Shown here: piece by piece, positions 8,358 to 16,398 of the stretch
How positions within the stretch are numbered: the stretch's first letter is position 1
Layout: each line of letters begins with the position of its first letter
Assembly: GCF_019131995.1 (NCBI RefSeq)
Contig: NZ_JAHONA010000019.1
Coordinates: 1-42,806 of the forward strand
Length of the DNA stretch: 42,806 nt
From: Collinsella aerofaciens
GTDB lineage: Bacteria > Actinomycetota > Coriobacteriia > Coriobacteriales > Coriobacteriaceae
Direction: 5' to 3'
Notes under the pieces: model-generated
Database searches by the model: none
The model's input: only the letters and a program-made list of their open reading frames with translations
What the model was told of the DNA's origin: nothing
Made by a program: the position numbers and the translations under genes

Positions 8358-10164
8358 GTGCCTCGCCTCCTTCCTTGGTCTGAGCTTGTGTTGCGGATGC
8401 CTCGGTGTCGGCTTCGACGGCCTCTTCGCCCTCGGCAGACATCTTGTTCTGCGAGGTGAAGGTCTCGCGGTAGATCTCGCTCGTCTTGAGCAGCTCGTCG
8501 TGGTTACCGATCTGCGCGATACGGCCGCCCTCCATGACGATGATGCGGTCTGCGTCCTGCACGGAGCTAATGCGCTGGGCGATGATGAGCTTGGTCGTGT
8601 TGGGCAGATAGCTTGCCAGCCCTGCGCGAATCTTGGCGTCGGTCTTGGTGTCGACGGCGCTGGTGGAGTCGTCCAGGATCAAGATCTTGGGGCGACGCAG
8701 CAGGGCGCGCGCAATGCACAGGCGCTGCTTCTGACCTCCCGAGACATTGGAGCCGCCCTGTTCGATCCAGGTGTCATAGCCCTTGGGGAAGCCGTCGACA
8801 AACTCGTCGGCGCAGGCCAGATGTGCCGCCTCGCGGACCTCCTCGTCGGTGGCGTTCGGGTCGCCCCAGCGCAGATTCTCGGCGATGGTGCCGCTAAACA
8901 GCACGTTTTTCTGCAGCACCATGGCGACCTGGTGGCGCAGGGCGTCCAAGTCGTAGTCGCGCACATCCACGCCGCCCACGCGCACGGTGCCCTCGGTGGT
9001 GTCGTACAGACGGGCGATAAGGTTTACAAGCGTGGACTTGGCCGAGCCGGTGCCGCCGATGATGCCGATGGTCTCGCCGCTCTTAATGTGCAGGTCGATA
9101 TCGTCGAGCGCCTGGCGCTTCGCATGCGCGGAATACTTAAAGCTCACGTGGTCAAAGTCGATGGAGCCATCGGCGACCTCGAGCACGGGCTCGGCGGGAT
9201 CGGCGATCGTGGGCTCGGCGGCCAGCACCTCGGTGATGCGGTGCGCCGATTCGTCGGCCATGGTCACCATGACAAAGATCATCGATAGCTGCATCAGGCT
9301 CATGAGGATTTGGAAGCCATAGGTAAAGATCGAGGAGAGCTGGCCCACGTCGAACAGCGTGCCCTGGCTCGTGATGATGAGCTTGGAGCCCAGGTAGATG
9401 ATGACGACGAACGCGCCGTTGACGCAGATGTTCATCATGGGGTTGTTAAAGGCGAGCAGCTTCTCGGCGCGGGTGAAGTCCATCTGGACGTCGCGTGCGG
9501 CGGTCGCGAACTTCTCCTTCTCAAAGTCTTCGCGCACATAGCTCTTGACCACGCGCATGCCGGTGACGTTTTCCTCGACGGACTCGTTAAGGGCGTCGTA
9601 CTTGTGGAACACGCGCGAGAAGATGGGACGCACCTTAAAGATGATAAAGAACAGCCCAAAGCCCAGCAGCGGAATGATGACCAGGTAGACCATGGCGACG
9701 CTGCCGCCCATGATAAATGCCATGGTAAAGGCGAAGATCAATACCAGCGGCGCGCGCACGGCGATACGGATGATCATCATAAAGGCCTGCTGCACGTTGT
9801 TGATATCGGTGGTCAGGCGCGTGACGAGCGAGGAGCTCGAGAACTCATCGATGTTGGCAAAGCTGAACGTCTGGATCTTGTAGAACAGGTCGTGACGCAG
9901 GTTCTTAGCGAAGCCGCAACTCGCATGGCTGCAGGTGACGCCGGCAGCGGCGCCAAAAGCAAGCGACGTCAGCGCGATGAGCACCAAAAAGCCCGCGGTG
10001 GGAAGCATCTCGGCTACGGTGGTGCCATCTTTGATGGCGTCGATCAGGTTGGCGGTGATAAATGGAATCAGCATCTCGCAGAGCACCTCGCCAAGCACGA
10101 GCAACGGCGTGGCAACGGTGACTTTCATATAGTCGCGGATGCTGCCCATGAGGGTTTTAATCAT
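8350..10164 (-). CDS. heterodimeric ABC exporter, degenerate-site half-transporter
   Basis: 604 residues with six membrane helices then an ATPase domain. Walker A is GGTGSAKST (near residue 367; Ala replaces the usual Gly) and the signature is VSGGQKQR. Walker B reads ILDDSTSA, with Asp where the catalytic Glu should be, and the switch is IAQRISS, with Gln for His. These are the known marks of the non-hydrolysing site in BmrC/TM287-type subunits, so its partner at 6438-8357 supplies the active residues. It overlaps marR upstream and the partner downstream by 8 nt each. The C-terminus is a Glu/Ala-rich tail. Confidence 0.92.
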   Translation of the reverse strand: MIKTLMGSIRDYMKVTVATPLLVLGEVLCEMLIPFITANLIDAIKDGTTVAEMLPTAGFLVLIALTSLAFGAAAGVTCSHASCGFAKNLRHDLFYKIQTFSFANIDEFSSSSLVTRLTTDINNVQQAFMMIIRIAVRAPLVLIFAFTMAFIMGGSVAMVYLVIIPLLGFGLFFIIFKVRPIFSRVFHKYDALNESVEENVTGMRVVKSYVREDFEKEKFATAARDVQMDFTRAEKLLAFNNPMMNICVNGAFVVIIYLGSKLIITSQGTLFDVGQLSSIFTYGFQILMSLMQLSMIFVMVTMADESAHRITEVLAAEPTIADPAEPVLEVADGSIDFDHVSFKYSAHAKRQALDDIDLHIKSGETIGIIGGTGSAKSTLVNLIARLYDTTEGTVRVGGVDVRDYDLDALRHQVAMVLQKNVLFSGTIAENLRWGDPNATDEEVREAAHLACADEFVDGFPKGYDTWIEQGGSNVSGGQKQRLCIARALLRRPKILILDDSTSAVDTKTDAKIRAGLASYLPNTTKLIIAQRISSVQDADRIIVMEGGRIAQIGNHDELLKTSEIYRETFTSQNKMSAEGEEAVEADTEASATQAQTKEGGEAHE

Positions 10165-10663
10165 CCAGTTCCTCCCAGGTTACACGGATTTTATCGAGCA
10201 TTTCGGCGAGGTCCTCGCGCTCGTCGTGGGTGAGCGCACTAAAGGCCTGCTCTCTAAAGCGAATGCGGGCTGCCTGGTCGATGCGGGCGTTTTCCCGGCC
10301 GGTCTCGGTCAGGCGAATGGTGAGCTGCCGTCGATCCTTGGGGTTACGGCTGCGCTCGATGAGGCCGTTGAGCTCGAGCTTGGACAGGATCTCGGAAAGT
10401 GACCCCGGCTTGAGGTCAAAGTGCATGCCGAGCTCCTGCTGCGACATCTCGCCGCCGGGTTGCTTGGCCAGCAGGCAGATGATGGGTGCCTTGCCGGACA
10501 CGCCTCCGCCATGAAAATGCATGTAATGGCCGCAAAAGCCCAGATTATTGAGGATGCGCTTGGCAAGCTTGTCTTCCGAGCTAACCGCTTCGGGTGCATC
10601 CGCCGACCGTGACGGGTCGCCGCCGGGCTCGTGCGAACAAAGGCTAAGAGGTTCATCGCACAT
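10157..10663 (-). CDS. MarR-family transcriptional regulator
   Basis: 168 residues. After a variable N-terminus of about 30 residues comes a winged helix: MSQQELGMHFDLKPGSLSEILSKLE is helix-turn-helix and GLIERSRNPKDRRQLTIRLTETG is the wing with the typical DRR turn. First gene of a three-gene operon with the two ABC half-transporters, overlapping the next start by 8 nt (ATGATTAA). MarR proteins commonly repress their own operon and release it on ligand binding; the palindrome over the -10 upstream fits that. The N-terminus holds three Cys and three His (residues 2-60), which could bind metal or sense oxidation, but this is only a possibility. Confidence 0.88.
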   Translation of the reverse strand: MCDEPLSLCSHEPGGDPSRSADAPEAVSSEDKLAKRILNNLGFCGHYMHFHGGGVSGKAPIICLLAKQPGGEMSQQELGMHFDLKPGSLSEILSKLELNGLIERSRNPKDRRQLTIRLTETGRENARIDQAARIRFREQAFSALTHDEREDLAEMLDKIRVTWEELDD

Positions 10664-10684
10664 GAATTAGTGCTGCTCCTTTCT

Positions 10685-10747
10685 TTAGTTAGGTAGAGGA
10701 ATTGTTTTGTGCCTAACCAATTTAGGAGCGCATAGATTGATTGTCAA
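10685..10747 (-). promoter_or_regulatory. marR-ABC promoter with overlapping operator candidate
   Basis: Minus-strand -35 TTGACA (10742-10747), a 17-nt spacer and -10 TAAATT (10719-10724). The inverted repeat CCTAACCAATTTAGG (10712-10726) covers the -10, and a further TTAGG half-site lies at 10689-10693. The position is right for MarR self-repression. The promoter is strong by consensus; operator identity is inferred. Confidence 0.65.
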
Positions 10748-10770
10748 GGTACCAAACTTATTATGTTCAA

Positions 10771-10882
10771 GCGGCACTTAGGGACGTTCCTTATGTGCCG
10801 GCACTTGGGGACACTCCTTGTGCTGATAGTCGTTGGGGACGTTCTTGTTTGCCTAGTCATTTAAGAACGTCCCCAACGACTA
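10771..10882. repeat. cluster of REP-like palindromes, families B and C
   Basis: Two GGCAC/GTGCC-flanked units with core GGGACGTTCC and GGGACACTCC (10773-10823) precede a 19-nt perfect inverted repeat (10828-10846 with 10863-10881, core GTTGGGGACGTTCTT). The segment 10854-10882 is the exact reverse complement of 38186-38214. Other members lie at 22581-22609 and 38242-38290. Confidence 0.8.
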
Positions 10883-10887
10883 ACTTA

Positions 10888-11039
10888 AAAACTATGCCGG
10901 ATTACGGGGCTGAACGACGGATTGCCGACCATGCCGAAATTGGTAAAAAGAAAACCGCAGGTAGAAGGCTCGCTATGATTTGAAAATAGGGGGTGTGGTT
11001 GGCTCATTCAGGTTCAGCCCCGTAATCCGGCATAGTTTT
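10888..11039. mobile_element. 152-bp MITE-like element with 28-nt perfect inverted ends
   Basis: Arms 10888-10915 and 11012-11039 are perfect reverse complements (ends AAAACTATGCCGGATT...). The 96-nt interior has no gene. No clear target-site duplication is visible and no transposase lies nearby. It could equally be a long hairpin or a decayed insertion. The remaining gap up to the kinase start (11040-11221) shows no feature beyond the ribosome site. Confidence 0.55.
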
Positions 11040-11221
11040 GAAATGGCACTGAATAAGTGGCGGCAAATGAGCCGCAATGAAGCAAGCTAGCCCCTCGTTT
11101 CCGAAACCTTTCCGCAACAATTTGCCCTTCGTGCCGCTCGACTCCGCTCACAACGTCCCCTGCGTTACACTTAGTCGCACTGTGGCGCTGCCGCGCCGCG
11201 CCCGAAACAAGGGAGACCCTC

Positions 11222-12046
11222 ATGAAGAATACTCAGCTGCTGCTGATTAACGATATGTGCGGCTACGGCAAGGTCGCGCTTTCCGCCATGCTGCCGGTGC
11301 TGTCGCACATGGGCTACCGTATCCATAACCTGCCGACGGCGCTCGTTTCCGACACGCTCAACTACCCCAAGTTCTACATCCACGACACCACCGAGTACGT
11401 GCGCCAAAGCCTCGCTATCTGGGAGGAGCTCGGCTTTGAGTTCGACGCCATCTCGACCGGCTTTATCGTGACCGAGGAAGAGACGCGTATCATCTCGGAC
11501 TTTTGCCACCGCCGTGCGCAAAAGGGCACCAAGGTGTTCTTCGACCCCATCATGGGCGACAACGGCAAGCTTTATGCGGGCGTGCCCGAGTCCACGATTG
11601 GCCTTATGCGGCACCTGCTGGAGTGCGCAGACTACGCGGTACCCAACTATACCGAGGCGTGCCTGCTTGCCGATAGGCCTATCGCCGAGCAAATAACGCC
11701 CGATGAGGCCCGCGTCCTTGTGGACGCCGTGCGCGAGCTGGGTGCCAAGTCTGTGGTCATTACGAGCGCCGTGGTCAATGGCACGAACGCGGTTATCGGT
11801 TACGACCATGTAGTGGGGGAGTACTTCACGATTCCCTTTGAGCTCATTCCGGTCTATTTCCCGGGCACGGGCGACACGTTTTCGGCGGTGCTCGTCGGCC
11901 GCGTTATGGCAGGTTGGAGTCTGCAGCGTGCGACGTCCGATGCCATGCGTGTGGTGGCTGAGCTTATCGAGCGCAATGCCGACCAAGAGGACAAGTCGGC
12001 CGGCCTGCCCATCGAGGCCTGCCTGGACGTGATCGACCATGAGTAA
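11222..12046 (+). CDS. pyridoxal/pyridoxamine kinase (PdxY/PdxK-like)
   Basis: 274 residues, ribokinase superfamily. The N-terminus LLINDMCGYGKVALSAMLPVL matches pyridoxal kinases (there usually S-V-G-x-G). The catalytic anion-hole motif is FPGTGDTFSAVLVG near residue 218, with Asp as base. VFFDPIMGDNGKLY matches the PdxY/PdxK pattern DPVMGD-G-LY. It would phosphorylate pyridoxal, pyridoxamine or pyridoxine for B6 salvage in the cytoplasm. The ATG follows GGGAG. It overlaps the next small gene by 8 nt. Which vitamer is preferred cannot be told. Confidence 0.85.
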   Translation: MKNTQLLLINDMCGYGKVALSAMLPVLSHMGYRIHNLPTALVSDTLNYPKFYIHDTTEYVRQSLAIWEELGFEFDAISTGFIVTEEETRIISDFCHRRAQKGTKVFFDPIMGDNGKLYAGVPESTIGLMRHLLECADYAVPNYTEACLLADRPIAEQITPDEARVLVDAVRELGAKSVVITSAVVNGTNAVIGYDHVVGEYFTIPFELIPVYFPGTGDTFSAVLVGRVMAGWSLQRATSDAMRVVAELIERNADQEDKSAGLPIEACLDVIDHE

Positions 12047-12368
12047 CGCTGACGAGGGCGGCGTCAAGCCTGCGGGCGAGAACAAGCCGCTCGGCGCGCC
12101 GCGTGGCAAGCGTCCGCGTATCCGCGTGAGCTGCGTGGACCAGCTGGGCACATGCCGCTGCCATCACGGGCACAAGCCGGGTGACGTCTTCGACTTCGAC
12201 CGCGACCGCGGCAAGATGTGCGCCATGGCCTGCCATGTGGGCTTTCCCTATATCGACATCCTGCGCTATGGCGGTACCGTGCCCGGCAACGAGCCCGGCA
12301 CGGCAAAGTTCTGCTGTCCCGAGGTCGATACGTTGAACGTCTGGCTCGCCGAGATCGTCGACGAGTAA
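12039..12368 (+). CDS. small Cys-rich protein, TIGR04076-like
   Basis: 109 residues. After a Gly/Lys-rich N-terminus come IRVSCVDQLGTCRCHHGHKPGD, then KMCAMACHVGFPYI, LRYGG and KFCCPEVDTLNVWL. This spacing of Cys residues, the HKPGD turn and the LRYGG-CCP ending resemble the uncharacterised TIGR04076 family. Eight Cys and four His suggest a bound metal or an iron-sulfur cluster. Translation is coupled to the upstream B6 kinase by an 8-nt overlap, so the two are co-expressed. No function is known to me. Confidence 0.7.
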   Translation: MSNADEGGVKPAGENKPLGAPRGKRPRIRVSCVDQLGTCRCHHGHKPGDVFDFDRDRGKMCAMACHVGFPYIDILRYGGTVPGNEPGTAKFCCPEVDTLNVWLAEIVDE

Positions 12369-12409
12369 TCGAGCGAATCAATCGAGCGAGGTTTTTCTCC
12401 CTCAAAGAT

Positions 12410-12482
12410 AACGAGCGTGGATTTTCTCCCGTTTAGAGCGCGCTTGAACGCTCAAAGTGGGAGATCATCCACGCTCGTTTTA
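12410..12482 (+). terminator. long three-stage terminator hairpin
   Basis: Outer arms AACGAGCGTGGAT (12410-12422 with 12467-12479), middle TCTCCC/GGGAGA and inner GAGCG/CGCTC, ending CGTTTTA. It ends the kinase/TIGR04076-like unit and faces the convergent phosphatase. A partial direct repeat of its left part (GAGCGAGG...TTCTCCC) lies just before it at 12384-12400. Confidence 0.7.
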
Positions 12483-12521
12483 TGCCGATGGCGTGGCACG
12501 TGCGTCCGCGTGCTCGCTTGC

Positions 12522-12968
12522 CTATAACTGCTCGAGCATGGCCGTGCAGCCGGCGAGCACATCGCGGTAGGTGGCATCGAAGTTGCCGGTGTACCAGGGA
12601 TCGGCCACGTCGCCGGGACGATCGGTCCAATCGAGCAGGCGCGAGATCTTGCTATCGGGATTGCTGCCAAAAATGCGACGCAGACCGCGCACGTTCTCGG
12701 CATCCATATAGACAATGTGGTCCCAGTCACCATACTCCGCGCGACGCACCTGGCGCGCACGGTGGGCAACGACAGGAATCCCGACTTCACGCAGCTTGGC
12801 AACGGTGCCACGATGCGGCGGATTGCCGATCTCCTCGGTCGAGGTCGCAGCGGAATCAATGGCAAACTCCGCCTCGCGTCCAGCGCGGCGCACCAGCTCG
12901 GTAAACACGGACTCAGCCATCGTCGAGCGACAGATGTTCCCATAGCAGATAAAAAGAATGCGTTGCAT
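12522..12968 (-). CDS. low-molecular-weight protein-tyrosine phosphatase
   Basis: 148 residues from the ATG at 12968, chosen because the family begins directly with the P-loop strand (MQRILFICYGNICRS). The catalytic signature C-x5-R-S is CYGNICRS at residues 8-15, and the general-acid loop DPWY is near residue 121. Family members dephosphorylate tyrosine on proteins, in some bacteria those of exopolysaccharide kinases; no such kinase is adjacent here. Stop-to-start spacing (51 nt) to the MFS gene on the same strand allows a joint transcript. Cytoplasmic. Confidence 0.93.
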   Translation of the reverse strand: MQRILFICYGNICRSTMAESVFTELVRRAGREAEFAIDSAATSTEEIGNPPHRGTVAKLREVGIPVVAHRARQVRRAEYGDWDHIVYMDAENVRGLRRIFGSNPDSKISRLLDWTDRPGDVADPWYTGNFDATYRDVLAGCTAMLEQL

Positions 12969-13019
12969 GAGCGGTTTCCTTTCGATCGTCCTCATCGAGC
13001 TCGAGTATCGCATCTACGC

Positions 13020-14255
13020 CTACGCCCTCGTCCGCTTGCGCTCCCAGCGAGCCAACTTAATCGTCACCAGCGTGAGTGCCCAGGCCACAAGCGAGAATGC
13101 GGCGCCCACTGCGCCCACGTACGCAATACCAATGCTGCTTACCACGGCGCCGCCCACCGCGGTGCCAAACGAAATGCCGACATTAAACGCCATGGGTTCT
13201 ACCGAGCTCGCGAGCACCATCGATTTGGGATGGCGGCTGCGAGCCACGTCCATAAAGTGCGTGATGCACGACACCGAGAACAGGTACATGAGCATCGCCA
13301 GGCTAAAGACAAAGACAAGTGCGAGCGGCATGGCAGCGCCTGCGGCAAACAGCCCAAACAATGCCGCCGCCTGCAGCACAAACGTCACAAGCAGCGCCTT
13401 CATGCCAAAGCGCGCATCGATCCATCCGCCCAGGATGTTCGAGATCAGGCAGAACACGCCGTAGGCCATAAGCGTGGTACTGGCTTCGACCGTGCCCATG
13501 CCCAGCACCTGCTCAAGATAAGGCGTCACGTAGCCGTAGAACACATAGACCGAGCCCACGCCAAACAAAAAGATAAGCATGCCGGTGATGATACTCGGCT
13601 CGCGCAGCAGACTCGCCTGCTCGCGAAAGGTGGCGGGCTCGTCGGTTTGCCCAGCGCGCGGCATAAACGCCACGAGCGCTCCGCAGATCAAAACGGCAAA
13701 GGTCAGCGCGCCGTACATGGCAACGTGCCAGTCGAGCGTGTCGGCCACAAACTTACCGATCGAGGTCACAAAGACCATCGCCACGGAAAACGCACCATAT
13801 ACTACCGAGATGGCAAGCGAAGTTTGCTGCGGGGACAGAAGCTCAGGGATGTACGTTACGCCCACGGCGAGCAGCGCACCCGAGACAGAGCCCAGGACAA
13901 TGCGCGAGATAAAGAGCACCTGGAAGTTGGGCGCCAGTGCCATAAACAAATTGCCAAGCACAAAGACGATGCTGTAGCACACGAGCAGCTGGTAGCGGCG
14001 GAATCGCCCCGTGCTGAGCGCAAGCACCGGCGTCGCGATGGCGTAGACCAGCGCGAACACGCTGATGAGCTGGCCCGCAGTGGCAAGTGATACGCCGAGT
14101 TCCGTCGCCAGGTCGCTTTCGATGCCGATGACCACGAACTCGGAGCAGCCGAGCGAGAATCCCAACAGCACGAGCAGCGCCAGGCAGAGCTTGGTGCGCG
14201 CAGGGGAGAGCGCGGCGGCGGTTGACTTACTTTTAGGCGTGGTTGCGGCGATCAA
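13020..14255 (-). CDS. MFS transporter, DHA1/AraJ-like efflux
   Basis: 411 residues if translation starts at TTG 14255, which has GGAG 8 nt upstream. The frame stays open far upstream, but that part does not look like protein. About 12 membrane segments. FSLGCSEFVVIGIESDLATELGVS in helix 1 and LALSTGRFRRYQLL in the loop after helix 2 match the AraJ/YdhP sugar or drug efflux group. The substrate is unknown. The gene runs toward the phosphatase and is divergent from the membrane protein at 14517. Confidence 0.85.
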   Translation of the reverse strand: MIAATTPKSKSTAAALSPARTKLCLALLVLLGFSLGCSEFVVIGIESDLATELGVSLATAGQLISVFALVYAIATPVLALSTGRFRRYQLLVCYSIVFVLGNLFMALAPNFQVLFISRIVLGSVSGALLAVGVTYIPELLSPQQTSLAISVVYGAFSVAMVFVTSIGKFVADTLDWHVAMYGALTFAVLICGALVAFMPRAGQTDEPATFREQASLLREPSIITGMLIFLFGVGSVYVFYGYVTPYLEQVLGMGTVEASTTLMAYGVFCLISNILGGWIDARFGMKALLVTFVLQAAALFGLFAAGAAMPLALVFVFSLAMLMYLFSVSCITHFMDVARSRHPKSMVLASSVEPMAFNVGISFGTAVGGAVVSSIGIAYVGAVGAAFSLVAWALTLVTIKLARWERKRTRA

Positions 14256-14312
14256 GGTTGTCACTCCAATGTCGCATTGATAAGCGGGATTCAATCCCTG
14301 CAACTCTAACAG

Positions 14313-14345
14313 AATGTGACAAAGGGGCAGTCCCTTTGTCACATT
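14313..14345. repeat. REP-like palindrome, family A, second copy
   Basis: Arms AATGTGACAAAGGG (14313-14326) and the exact reverse complement (14332-14345) with a 5-nt centre. Differs from the copy at 1415-1443 by a single base in the overlapping part. Confidence 0.8.
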
Positions 14346-14365
14346 GCGCTGCCGGCCAGTCGCCC

Positions 14366-14430
14366 AAACCATCACAACATTCGATGAAAATCTCGAAATC
14401 GAGGAAAAGCGTCGAATGTTGTGACGGTTT
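14366..14430. repeat. nested hairpin in the MFS/membrane-protein gap
   Basis: 19-nt arms (14366-14384 and 14412-14430, 18 of 19 paired) containing ACAACATTCGA. They enclose a second palindrome CTCGA-AA-TCGAG (14392-14403) flanked by GAAAA and GAAAAG. It lies in a divergent promoter region. It may be an operator, a REP unit or a leader hairpin; nothing decides between these. Confidence 0.5.
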
Positions 14431-14516
14431 TCGTGTTCGGCGCGGGTGAGCTTCGGTGCCGTCTGGGGGTATAAGGCTAGCGAGTGTTTATTTGCGAGGC
14501 CTAAGGGGCGCCCCGT

Positions 14517-15386
14517 ATGGATATCGATAACTTTGAATGGTGGTATAGCGAGGGTGAGGCTCCGGACGAGGAGCGGGACGAGTCCATGCCGCGTGACGTG
14601 TCGAGCGACGAGGACGAGACCGGCAACGACGTCGCCGCCGATTCGGACGCCGCCCTCGACCCCGTCGAGCCCCTGACCTTCGAACAAGCTTGGGCCCAGG
14701 CCGAGGCAGACGAGGCCAAGGCCGACGCTACGGCCACGCTCGGCGAGCCAGCCGACATGTCCATCTCGCCGGCAAAGACCCCACAGCCGCGTCACACCAT
14801 CGATCCCGACAGCACGGCATCCTTCAGCATTCTCGACGTGCCCTCGCAGGGCGCTCAGGCGCCCGCACCCACACGTCGCCCCAATCTGTCTCGCGAGGAA
14901 GATGCAGGACGTCGCTCGCCGCTCGGCCCCATCCTTATTGCCTTTATGGCCGGCGTTATCGCATGCTCGGTAATTGGAAACGTCTGGAGCCATGTCGAAC
15001 AACAGCGAAAAGACGCCGCCAAGGTCGAGATGTCTGTCGAGCAATCGCTCGGTCGTACGCGCTCGGTACATGTGTCGGTCGAGGTCAAGGACGGCGCGAC
15101 GTGGGACACCGCGCGCGGCGACAGCCAAATGCTCATCCACATCGTGGGGCGCACGCTCAAAGGGCAGACGATTGACGAGTATCAATACGTCAATTCCGCT
15201 GGTGACGGCATCGAGCTCAAGCCCGGCGGCTACGAGCTCACCGTCGATGAACCGCCCGTCGCCACCGACGGCACGCGCTTCCGTGCCTCAAAGCGCATGG
15301 TCCCCGTGAACTTTAACTCACAGGCGCCCGACACGGTCGACACCACACCGCAGGGTGGGTTCGACCTTTACGTAGATACCCAGTAG
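14517..15386 (+). CDS. unknown single-pass membrane protein
   Basis: 289 residues, not recognised. Residues 1-130 are acidic, low-complexity and probably cytoplasmic (many Asp, Glu, Ala). One membrane helix lies near 140-160 (PLGPILIAFMAGVIACSVIG), followed by about 125 residues outside. The outer part is beta-rich (VHVSVEVKDGATWD, MLIHIVGRTLKG, IELKPGGYELTVDEPPV), with the look of a small Ig-like or Cna-B-like fold. The ATG follows AAGGGG at a good distance. The type II topology with a disordered cytoplasmic half resembles many Coriobacteriia envelope proteins, but no function can be given. Stands alone. Confidence 0.75.
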   Translation: MDIDNFEWWYSEGEAPDEERDESMPRDVSSDEDETGNDVAADSDAALDPVEPLTFEQAWAQAEADEAKADATATLGEPADMSISPAKTPQPRHTIDPDSTASFSILDVPSQGAQAPAPTRRPNLSREEDAGRRSPLGPILIAFMAGVIACSVIGNVWSHVEQQRKDAAKVEMSVEQSLGRTRSVHVSVEVKDGATWDTARGDSQMLIHIVGRTLKGQTIDEYQYVNSAGDGIELKPGGYELTVDEPPVATDGTRFRASKRMVPVNFNSQAPDTVDTTPQGGFDLYVDTQ

Positions 15387-15456
15387 GCGCTCGCCGCTCA
15401 TTCCGCTATGGCTACTCAATAATCGCCTGCCGTCCCGTCCCGCCGCCAAGAGTGGG

Positions 15457-15479
15457 ACAATAGCCCTCGACACTATTGT
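15457..15479. promoter_or_regulatory. palindrome before the epimerase gene
   Basis: ACAATAG (15457-15463) and CTATTGT (15473-15479), 9 nt apart, end 20 nt before the start codon. Could be an operator or a leader hairpin near the ribosome site. Confidence 0.3.
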
Positions 15480-15499
15480 TTACTTTTGGAGGAAGTAGC

Positions 15500-16393
15500 A
15501 TGTCTACCGTCACTACCATCAAGCGCGGCGGCCTCACCGCGGCCATCGATTCCATGGGCGCCCAGCTCACGAGCCTTGCCCTCAACGGCAACGAGTATCT
15601 GTGGCAGGGCGACCCCGCCTTTTGGGGCAAGCACGCGCCCATCCTGTTCCCCATTGTGGGCTCGCTGCGCAACAACACGGCAACGTCTGCGGCCGGCACC
15701 TGCGAAATGCCGCGCCACGGACTCGCGCGCATTGTCGAGCACAAGCTGGTCGAGGTTTCGGAGGACGGCTCCTCGGTAACGTACGAGATCACCGATACGC
15801 CCGAGTCGCTCAAGGCGTTCCCGTTCCACTTTAAGCTCAACATGACCTATGCCTTGACCGGCGACGCCACCCTCACGCAGACCTTCGCCGTCACCAACAC
15901 CGGCGACGTGGACCTGCCGTTCTCGGTGGGCGGCCACCCCGCATTTAACGTACCGGCCCCCGGTGCCGAGGACGAGGCGTTCGAGGATTACGAGTTGGCG
16001 TTTACCGAGGCTTGGACCAACGAGGCTCCCATCATCACGCCCGACGGTCTTATGACGTTCGAGGGTGGCTACAAGGCTCCCGATAACTCGGACGTGCTGC
16101 CCATCACGCACCGCAGCTTCGATAACGATGCCATCATGTTCACCGATACTCCGGGCTCCACGCTCACACTGCGCGGCCGCAAGTCGGGCCACGGCGTCAA
16201 GATCGACTTTGAGGGCTTTAAGTACATTGGCGTGTGGTCTGCCGCCAACGACGCTCCGTTTGTGGCGCTCGAGCCCTGGACCGGTCATACCACCATGGAC
16301 ACCGAGGACGATGTTTTTGAGCACAAGGTCAACACCATTACGCTGGCGCCGGGCGAGACGGACGTCCGCAGCTTTAGCGTCACCTTGCTCTAG
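15500..16393 (+). CDS. aldose 1-epimerase family protein (LacX-like)
   Basis: 297 residues; start ATG 15500 with GGAGGAAG directly upstream. A beta-sandwich galactose-mutarotase-like protein. The LacX subgroup pattern is visible: GAQLTSLALNGNEYLWQGDP at the N-terminus, HAPILFPIVGSL, the first His in MPRHGLAR, the second in VGGHPAFNVP, and Glu in ALEPWTG near residue 257. These match the His/His/Glu catalytic set of mutarotases. It likely interconverts anomers of a hexose or phosphosugar. A single-gene unit ending in a 3' structured element. Confidence 0.88.
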   Translation: MSTVTTIKRGGLTAAIDSMGAQLTSLALNGNEYLWQGDPAFWGKHAPILFPIVGSLRNNTATSAAGTCEMPRHGLARIVEHKLVEVSEDGSSVTYEITDTPESLKAFPFHFKLNMTYALTGDATLTQTFAVTNTGDVDLPFSVGGHPAFNVPAPGAEDEAFEDYELAFTEAWTNEAPIITPDGLMTFEGGYKAPDNSDVLPITHRSFDNDAIMFTDTPGSTLTLRGRKSGHGVKIDFEGFKYIGVWSAANDAPFVALEPWTGHTTMDTEDDVFEHKVNTITLAPGETDVRSFSVTLL

Positions 16394-16398
16394 AGGTT

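Noticed and set aside
14256..15185. Long N-terminal extension of the MFS gene on the minus strand
   Set aside because: It would run through the repeats at 14313-14430 and opposite the 14517 gene; TTG 14255 has a good ribosome site and begins at the normal family position.
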